From: Ruminococcus flavefaciens
GTDB taxonomy: Bacteria > Bacillota > Clostridia > Oscillospirales > Ruminococcaceae
Direction of reading: 5' to 3'
NCBI GenBank assembly: GCA_002371825.1
Contig: DFHF01000012.1
Coordinates: forward strand, 1-12,435
DNA: 12,435 bases
Under the pieces are notes generated by a model. It was given only the letters and a program-made list of their open reading frames with translations. It made no database searches and was not told the DNA's origin. A program made the position numbers and the translations under genes. This document shows positions 8,521 through 12,435 of this stretch, piece after piece (the stretch's first letter is position 1; each line of letters opens with the position of its first letter).

Positions 8521-8540
8521 GCTCCGCCAGAAGGCGGAGC
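8521..8540 (-). terminator. Intrinsic terminator of the phzF-like gene, possibly bidirectional
   Basis: A perfect 8-bp stem (GCTCCGCC / GGCGGAGC) with a 4-nt loop. Read on the minus strand it is followed by TGGTTTTATATA, and it lies 8 nt past the TGA (8549-8551) that ends the full-length PhzF frame. It sits 150 nt past the internal amber codon, so its position fits the unbroken gene. On the plus strand the tail is A/T-mixed; it may also end the helicase operon. Confidence 0.7.
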
Positions 8541-8548
8541 ACATATTA

Positions 8549-9325
8549 TCATAATCCAACAATACTATTTATTGAAAAGAGTACGGCTTTACCGGAGATA
8601 ATCACCTTATCTCCGACACTCTCACAGTACAGAATACCAGTACGGTTTGATGCCTGAAAAGCTGTGATGCGGGTTTTGTTCAGTCGGCTGCTCTAATAGG
8701 GTGCGATCATGCAATGCGTTGAACCAGTCACAGGATCCTCATCTATACCGAACTTTGGAGCGAATACCCGTGAAACACAATCGTATTCCGTACCTTTGGC
8801 AGTAACAGCGATACACGCACCGTCCAGCTTAGGGATAAGCTCCATATCAGGCTGTAAGTTCTGAACTTCATCCTCATCACGCAAAACGAATAGTATATCC
8901 CGGCCTTTATATGCCGCGAGAGGGATAGTTCCGAGAGCTTCAATCATCATGTCCGTTATCTCAATATGCTCCAGTCTATAAGCCGGAAACTCCATTCTTA
9001 TCAATTCTCCGGACCTTCGTACAGTAAACTCACCGATCTGACCGTAGAAGTTGATAGTATCCGTATCCTGAGCATAGTAGTTGAAAAGAACAAAAGCAGT
9101 AGCAAGCGTAGCGTGTCCGCAGAAGTCAATCTCACTCTTGGGAGTGAACCAGCGGATATGATAACGGTCGTTCTCTTTTACAACAAACGCGGTTTCAGAC
9201 AGATTATTCTCTGCAGCGATATTCTGCATGATATCTTCACTTGGAAACGAATCCAGAACACATACAGCAGCCGGATTTCCCGAAAATATTTTATCCGTGA
9301 AAGCGTCTACGATAAATTGTTTCAT
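8549..9325 (-). pseudogene. PhzF-family isomerase-like gene with in-frame amber codon
   Basis: The protein belongs to the PhzF/diaminopimelate-epimerase-like fold. N-terminus MKQFIVDAFTDK and FSGNPAAVCVL, the catalytic-type Glu in LSETAF (E44), CGHATLA at 69-75 and DEDPVTGSTHC at 195-205 are all present. Codon 211 is TAG (8693-8695) where the family normally reads Trp in the APYW motif. Beyond it the same frame continues for 47 codons with family-like content (ILYCESVGDKVIISGKAVLF) to TGA 8549-8551, giving 258 residues, the usual family size. ATG 9325 is preferred over ATG 9337 because GGAGGA immediately precedes it. The simplest reading is a single TGG to TAG mutation. The 210-residue product would lack the last strands and is probably unstable. 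A sequencing error is the main alternative. Substrate unknown. Confidence 0.88.
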
Positions 9326-9383
9326 TCGCTCCTCCATTCACGTAAGCTTCATTTGGTTAATTATACGTTAGTTGATTACCAGT

Positions 9384-9412
9384 ATAATATCATATCGAAG
9401 CTGAAGTGTCAA
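9384..9412 (-). promoter_or_regulatory. Near-consensus sigma-A promoter for the phzF-like gene
   Basis: On the minus strand TTGACA (9407-9412) and TATTAT (9384-9389) are separated by exactly 17 nt, about 60 nt before the start codon. The gene therefore still has a strong promoter despite its stop codon. Confidence 0.85.
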
Positions 9413-9443
9413 GAGAATGAATCAAGATTTTATTATTACATAG

Positions 9444-9507
9444 TTTGAGAACAGCTAACCCGGCACAAAGGCCGGGAAAATACATGATCTTGAAAGCTGT
9501 TCTCAAA
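9444..9507 (-). terminator. Nested inverted repeat downstream of the relaxase gene
   Basis: A perfect 13-bp inverted repeat (TTTGAGAACAGCT at 9444-9456 and its complement at 9495-9507) encloses a 6-bp GC hairpin (CCCGGC 9459-9464 / GCCGGG 9471-9476). It lies 44 nt past the relaxase stop and before the phzF promoter, so a structured terminator or 3' end element for the leftward mob operon is likely. No clean T-run follows on either strand, so a structured RNA or a small mobile-element footprint is also possible. Orientation is inferred from context. Confidence 0.5.
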
Positions 9508-9508
9508 G

Positions 9509-9555
9509 TTGAGTTAATTGGGGCAATATTCGGTTTACGCAGCGTTAAGTTCAAC
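9509..9555. repeat. Second imperfect inverted repeat next to the nested hairpin
   Basis: GTTGAGTTAA near 9508-9518 pairs imperfectly (one offset base) with TTAAGTTCAAC at 9545-9555, with a small ATTG/CAAT hairpin (9517-9527) inside. It overlaps the relaxase stop codon. With the preceding nested repeat it forms a compact multi-stem block of about 110 nt. Confidence 0.4.
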
Positions 9556-10138
9556 CTTCAGTGTTTTTATGCGGATAGAAGATTCTTGTAAAATCCTTCT
9601 TTTTCTCAGTATTGTTGTCTCCGTTCCCAGCAGGATCTTGCGGTTTATTCTTTTTCTCAATCACGAGCTCAACAGGTTTCTGGATTAAATCAGCCATTCT
9701 CTGAGCCATAGCGTAGTTGAGTTTGTTAGTGGGATGAAGCATCTTTCCAGTTTCGAGGTTTGTTGTACCCACAAAACCGTGTCCATGATACTCGGACTTT
9801 TCTCTGTGCTTTTTGTGATTTCCTATCAGAATCGGATGTTCTTCTTTGAGCGGGTCCAGAACCTGATTGATTATCTCCATTGACGTTTCAGCATCAGGCG
9901 CGGTCTCTTTCAGGAAAGACATCATGAATTGAATAAACTGATTCTTACCGTCATTTCCGTGATATTTGGCATAAGCCTCAAACTGTTCCTTTGCTGTTGC
10001 CGGATCATAACAATCCACGCCGTATCCTTTCAGTCCAACGCAGGTTTCGTTTGAGGGGTATTTTGTGGCGTTTTTAGCATAATCTTCACCGCCATCTGCG
10101 TGCCAGATTACTTTGAGGATGTCATAATTCTTGTCCAT
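9551..10138 (-). CDS. Minimal MOB-type relaxase (mobilisation nuclease domain)
   Basis: A 195-residue protein resembling the N-terminal relaxase domain of MOBP-like mobilisation proteins, which nick DNA at oriT and lead strand transfer. In order: an N-terminal segment with Y20 and NATKYPSNET (21-32), matching the family's tyrosine-containing first motif; VDCYDPATAKEQF at 41-53; QFMMSF at 70-75; and Y117-H-G-H120-G-F with N127, the metal-binding His motif, followed by ETGKMLH. ATG 10138 is chosen because a long AGGAGGAGG stretch precedes it; an in-frame ATG further upstream (10207) lies inside the preceding gene. Family relaxases are usually 300-600 residues; this one stops soon after the catalytic domain with a charged polar tail. 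It overlaps the RHH gene by 31 nt. Whether it still nicks DNA is uncertain. Confidence 0.72.
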   Translation of the reverse strand: MDKNYDILKVIWHADGGEDYAKNATKYPSNETCVGLKGYGVDCYDPATAKEQFEAYAKYHGNDGKNQFIQFMMSFLKETAPDAETSMEIINQVLDPLKEEHPILIGNHKKHREKSEYHGHGFVGTTNLETGKMLHPTNKLNYAMAQRMADLIQKPVELVIEKKNKPQDPAGNGDNNTEKKKDFTRIFYPHKNTEG

Positions 10139-10389
10139 AATTTCTTTTCCTCCTCCTGAGCTTTTCTGATTGATTCTTCGCTTCCGGTTCTTACGCCTTC
10201 CCAGCATAAGTTTATGATCGTTTGAGTCTTAGCCAGAAACAACGGATAGTTCGTATCATCGTTTTTGCCATTTAATCTGCGATTAGCTTCTTTCGAGAAT
10301 GAAGTTTTCTTCTCCTTTGCAACTCTCTCAATATCAGCGATCGTGTCGTTTGGTATTCTCAGAGTCTTTGGACTTGTACCAGTTTTCAT
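10108..10389 (-). CDS. Ribbon-helix-helix relaxosome accessory protein (MobC-like)
   Basis: A 93-residue basic protein. Residues 9-13 (TLRIP) form the DNA-contacting strand, and residues 15-26 and 29-39 the two helices of a ribbon-helix-helix fold. The C-terminal half is helical and charged. ATG 10389 has GGAGG 8 nt upstream; the open frame continues upstream only through AT-rich spacer that gives low-complexity Ile/Tyr, so the longer form is rejected. Position directly before and overlapping the relaxase gene is typical of accessory proteins that bind oriT and recruit the relaxase, and that may also repress their own promoter. A plain antitoxin-type RHH regulator is the alternative. Confidence 0.7.
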   Translation of the reverse strand: MKTGTSPKTLRIPNDTIADIERVAKEKKTSFSKEANRRLNGKNDDTNYPLFLAKTQTIINLCWEGVRTGSEESIRKAQEEEKKLWTRIMTSSK

Positions 10390-10583
10390 GAGTTTAACCT
10401 CCATGTAATATAGATTTGGAATGATGACGTTTGATGTGCTCTGTGTATGTGCGTATGTATTCAAGTAATATATATTAATATAAATATAAATAATATTAAT
10501 TAATATCTTGAATATATTATTGCAGGTATAAAAGTACATTTGTCATACATTCTTACTACATAGTACAAATTCAGACAAAAATA
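10390..10583. promoter_or_regulatory. Leader of the mob genes; oriT candidate region
   Basis: Non-coding stretch before the RHH gene. It contains a GTATGT-gc-GTATGT direct repeat (about 10446-10458), a 53-bp nearly GC-free inverted repeat (10460-10512) and an ATTTGT/ACAAAT pair (about 10538-10570). RHH accessory proteins and relaxases commonly bind repeats just upstream of their genes, so oriT or an autoregulated promoter is plausible. No nick site can be named. A weak minus-strand promoter (TTGCAA, 17 nt, TAATTA) is possible, but AT-richness makes such matches common. Confidence 0.4.
10460..10512. repeat. AT-rich long inverted repeat (cruciform-prone)
   Basis: TTCAAG (10460-10465) faces CTTGAA (10507-10512), with TA-rich arms in between that pair imperfectly. 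Only four of 53 bases are G or C. It could be an easily melted site at an origin of transfer or a binding site for the RHH protein. Confidence 0.55.
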
Positions 10584-10607
10584 ATCCTCCCGACCAATCG
10601 AGAGGAT
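10584..10607 (-). terminator. Intrinsic terminator of the DUF1848 gene
   Basis: On the minus strand ATCCTC and GAGGAT pair, extended past one mismatch by CG/CG, and are followed by ATTATTTTTG. It starts 10 nt after the TGA at 10618, so it ends the DUF1848 transcript and insulates the mob genes. Confidence 0.8.
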
Positions 10608-10617
10608 ATAAGCATAT

Positions 10618-11544
10618 TCAGAAAAACGAAAGCTGATTATTGATCCAGCTGACCTGCTCCGCCTGATGGATAGTTTCGCTTTCATGGAGCGTTCCGACAA
10701 GGAACGGAGACTTCGGATCGTGCAGACGAATACTCCTTCTCACGTTATCTCTGTTGGAATTAGCGTAGCAATAGCGACAGAGATGAGCACAGGTATCATA
10801 AGCTCCGATATCAGTACCGAGAACGCAGCTGCATTCCGCTCTCTGCGACTTCTTCTTGGGAATATCAAGAGAACAAGCGATAGCTGCCTCAAATGTTTCC
10901 TGAGTCATGCAGCCATTGCAGTCTACGCCAAATGGAGCAAGATCATCTCCTTCAGCACAGGCTTTTATCGTTATACCGTAACGCTGTCCGATTTCTGCGA
11001 ATGCCTTTCCAATGGCGATACGCTCCTGTGGTGTTACTGTTCTTGCCTGCGGAAAGTTACGTGTGACCTTCTCGTAGATATCAATAAAGCTGATAACGCA
11101 TACTTCTGTATAACCTGAAAGAGTTCTGCACATAGTCTCAAAGTCAGATAAGTGACGTTCGAGCGTGTAGGTGTTGTCAATGAATATCGGATCGTACCTC
11201 CAGCCGATACAATTGACGCCTATCGCTTTTGAGAGAGTAATAAAGTTCTGCATGACCTGCTCCTTCGGTGGAACACTCGGTTCAATGTCCTTTCCGTAAG
11301 GTGTAATAGTCACGAACCAGTATTGATGAAACTGTTTCAGCTCGTCAATATACTTCAGCATCGGAGCAGGATTCTTAGTACAGAAGGCTATACAGTCTAC
11401 CACATCTGGGTTCAGCTCATATCGAGTTATCCAGTCCTGACGATAGGGGTTACGCACAAGAACGTAGCCTTCTCGTATACGGTTCATGAACCATTCAGAG
11501 TAAAATGCGGGAATATCAGTCCGCATTCCTGTGTTTATAATCAT
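10618..11544 (-). CDS. DUF1848 family protein with Cys clusters
   Basis: A complete 308-residue protein. It opens MIINTGMRTDIPAFYSEWF, has a TIM-barrel-like run of strands (for example CIAFCTKNPAPM, WFVTITPYG and WRYDPIF), and ends with a Cys-rich region: E237-C238-S-C240, DIGAYDTC, then C252-x3-C256-x2-C259 followed by YANSN. The CxxxCxxC spacing is that of radical-SAM iron-sulfur proteins, though here it sits at the C-terminal end rather than the N-terminal, so it may bind a cluster in a different way. The reaction is unknown. ATG 11544 has AAGGAG 4-5 nt upstream. It is a single-gene unit with a strong promoter, a structured leader and its own terminator. Its function with respect to the neighbouring mob genes is not evident. 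Confidence 0.87.
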   Translation of the reverse strand: MIINTGMRTDIPAFYSEWFMNRIREGYVLVRNPYRQDWITRYELNPDVVDCIAFCTKNPAPMLKYIDELKQFHQYWFVTITPYGKDIEPSVPPKEQVMQNFITLSKAIGVNCIGWRYDPIFIDNTYTLERHLSDFETMCRTLSGYTEVCVISFIDIYEKVTRNFPQARTVTPQERIAIGKAFAEIGQRYGITIKACAEGDDLAPFGVDCNGCMTQETFEAAIACSLDIPKKKSQRAECSCVLGTDIGAYDTCAHLCRYCYANSNRDNVRRSIRLHDPKSPFLVGTLHESETIHQAEQVSWINNQLSFF

Positions 11545-11596
11545 AATTCTCCTTATTCTCTCAGCTGTATCATTATCGGTGCAGCTGCTTTTTTAT

Positions 11597-11628
11597 GCTC
11601 ACGCCGCCCCGTAATGGGGCGGTAGAGC
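11597..11628 (-). promoter_or_regulatory. GC-rich hairpin in the DUF1848 leader
   Basis: CCGCCCC (11604-11610) and GGGGCGG (11616-11622) form a 7-bp stem with a 5-nt loop, extended by an outer GCTC/GAGC pair across an internal loop. It lies in the 5' leader between promoter and start. On the minus strand it is followed by ATAAAAAAG, not a T-run, so it is not a terminator. It may stabilise the mRNA or act as a regulatory leader. Confidence 0.55.
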
Positions 11629-11648
11629 TTGGAATCAGTATTTTTCTT

Positions 11649-11678
11649 ATTATACAAAGGATTGAAATACAATGTCAA
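11649..11678 (-). promoter_or_regulatory. Strong sigma-A promoter for the DUF1848 gene
   Basis: On the minus strand TTGACA (11673-11678) and TATAAT (11649-11654), both perfect consensus hexamers, are separated by 18 nt, about 105 nt before the start codon. Confidence 0.88.
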
Positions 11679-11723
11679 GCGAAAATTCCTATTTTTTCAA
11701 AATTTGATATGTATATTATTTAT

Positions 11724-11745
11724 ATGAAATATAAATATATTTCAT
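11724..11745. repeat. Perfect 10-bp-arm palindrome in the divergent spacer
   Basis: ATGAAATATA, a central AA, then TATATTTCAT form a perfect inverted repeat of 22 nt between the leftward DUF1848 promoter and the rightward DUF960 gene. It is AT-rich, so chance must be considered, but the length and tight centre fit an operator for a dimeric regulator. Confidence 0.5.
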
Positions 11746-11866
11746 TTAATAAGCTTATTTTTCTCCATTTGCAGTTGTTCCCTACAATTCTTCTTTTTCA
11801 TATATACATTGTTATTATGATGATAGCTGTTATCACCAACAATTTTCATGGAAAGGAGAATCAAAA

Positions 11867-12151
11867 ATGTTTGACAACAGCCGATATTTAACCTGCGGAG
11901 TTGACAGCACTATCCCACTTGAATTGCAGTTGTTCTTATGGGAGTGCGTTGACAGACTTCCTGAGCCAAGGGACTACCTACAGGTCTTTGAACTGAGTCC
12001 CTCAGGCACTATGCAATCTATTGTACACAGCTCGGAACAACCCAAGTATCGGAAGGTGTATATGATACCGTCAGATAGGCCTATCACAGAAAAGCTGTAT
12101 ATCATCGACGACGGCGACCACAGCACAATGCTGCTCGCAAGTGATTACTAA
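11867..12151 (+). CDS. DUF960 family small protein
   Basis: A 94-residue soluble protein that I recognise as DUF960: MFDNSRYLTCGVDSTIPLEL, then LFLWECVDRL, DYLQVFELS and the C-terminal IIDDGDHSTMLLASDY. Its length is the normal full length. The start has AAGGAG 8 nt upstream. Function is unknown; relatives occur on conjugative and integrative elements of Firmicutes, which fits the mob genes nearby. No clear promoter could be picked in the AT-rich 11690-11850 stretch. A hairpin follows the stop by 9 nt, and another small gene begins 62 nt on in the same direction. Confidence 0.88.
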   Translation: MFDNSRYLTCGVDSTIPLELQLFLWECVDRLPEPRDYLQVFELSPSGTMQSIVHSSEQPKYRKVYMIPSDRPITEKLYIIDDGDHSTMLLASDY

Positions 12152-12160
12152 TAAGACGAT

Positions 12161-12183
12161 GCCGCTCCTCGTGAGCGGCTTTC
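12161..12183 (+). terminator. Hairpin after the DUF960 gene
   Basis: GCCGCTC (12161-12167) and GAGCGGC (12173-12179) pair across CTCGT, followed by TTTCTGTTAT. This is a fair intrinsic terminator, though it lies only 34 nt before the next start, so it may attenuate rather than block transcription of that gene. Confidence 0.72.
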
Positions 12184-12213
12184 TGTTATATCTGTTTTCG
12201 GGAGGTGAGAGGA

Positions 12214-12435
12214 ATGGATATACTGAACGAGCTTGCTGAGAGGTTTGCTATTACGCTGGAGACTCAGCTTTGCAACGATAGCAATTACTTGAAAGCAATG
12301 GCTCAGTTACATGAACTATCGGAAGGACTGTCTGCTGAGACAGCTGCGGAGCTTGACGATATCGCAGCAGCTCTAACATCAGCTGCGTTCAGTGCAGGAG
12401 TACGCTCCGGACTGAAACTCGGAGCAAGAATAGCT
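12214..12435 (+). CDS. Small protein resembling DUF6809, 5' part (runs off right edge)
   Basis: 74 codons are open from ATG 12214 to the edge. GGGAGG lies about 8 nt upstream. The protein begins MDILNELAERF, has a polar middle with YLKAMAQLHEL, and ends in the window with AFSAGVRSGLKLGARIA. The MDIL..EL start and the GFxLGAR-like end near residue 70 recall small DUF6809 proteins of Clostridia mobile elements, which are around 80-100 residues. If so, only a few residues are missing. The assignment is tentative and function is unknown. Confidence 0.6.
   Translation, partial: MDILNELAERFAITLETQLCNDSNYLKAMAQLHELSEGLSAETAAELDDIAAALTSAAFSAGVRSGLKLGARIA

Noticed and set aside
8693..8695. TAG as a reassigned sense codon
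   Set aside because: Other genes here end in TGA or TAA, but the sample is too small and no suppressor tRNA is visible. A point mutation or sequencing error is simpler.
9326..9337. ATG 9337 as start of the phzF-like gene
   Set aside because: Its codons 2-3 are the GGAGGA ribosome site of the better start at 9325, where family similarity begins.
8966..9448. 160-codon plus-strand frame
   Set aside because: It lies antisense inside the PhzF gene, has no ribosome site and shows no family features.
9443..9510. CRISPR repeat and tracrRNA-like pairing (GTTTGAGA... with its complement)
   Set aside because: There is a single copy, no spacers, no cas genes, and the pairing is perfect without the usual bulge.
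10390..10539. Fifty-residue upstream extension of the RHH protein
   Set aside because: It is low-complexity Ile/Tyr/Asn from AT-rich spacer; the strong ribosome site and the fold start at 10389.
10666..11118. 150-codon plus-strand frame
   Set aside because: It is the shadow of the DUF1848 gene on the other strand.

Overview
The window looks like accessory DNA from a low- to mid-GC Gram-positive gut or rumen Clostridia, probably a Ruminococcus-like member of the Oscillospiraceae. This is inferred from the strong AGGAGG-type ribosome sites, the near-consensus sigma-A promoters, the AT-rich spacers, and the DUF6361, DUF960 and DUF1848 families. No rRNA, tRNA, CRISPR array or insertion sequence was seen.

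Layout. (1) Positions 1-631 (minus): the 5' part of an unrecognised protein that runs off the left edge. (2) 632-883: a gene-free junction with a pair of imperfect 32-bp inverted repeats. (3) 884-2119 (plus): the C-terminal third or so of a type I restriction subunit HsdR; its nuclease and most of its helicase are missing, with an in-frame stop directly upstream. (4) 2199-8444 (plus): an intact, tightly overlapping three-gene operon encoding a DUF6361 protein, a phospholipase-D-fold protein and a 1078-residue SF2 helicase. Together with the HsdR remnant this is a defence island; the triad is the best candidate for a little-described antiviral system. (5) 8549-9325 (minus): a PhzF-family gene interrupted by one amber codon where the family has Trp. 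Its promoter, full reading frame and terminator are still in place. (6) 9444-9555: nested inverted repeats. (7) 9551-10389 (minus): a small ribbon-helix-helix protein overlapping a minimal MOB-type relaxase, followed upstream by a very AT-rich inverted repeat. This is a mobilisation module or its remnant. (8) 10618-11544 (minus): a complete DUF1848 protein with Cys clusters, a good terminator and a strong promoter with a hairpin leader. (9) 11867-12151 (plus): a DUF960 protein, followed by a hairpin and the start of another small gene resembling DUF6809, cut by the right edge.

How the genes work together. The three cassette genes overlap by 8 and 4 nt and are almost certainly translated together. 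A PLD-type nuclease fold plus an ATP-driven translocase plus an unknown partner fits nucleic-acid surveillance and cleavage. The decayed HsdR beside it, the relaxase pair and the DUF960/DUF6809-type genes suggest a region built by repeated gain and loss of mobile and defence DNA. All family assignments are from sequence reading alone; no database search was run.
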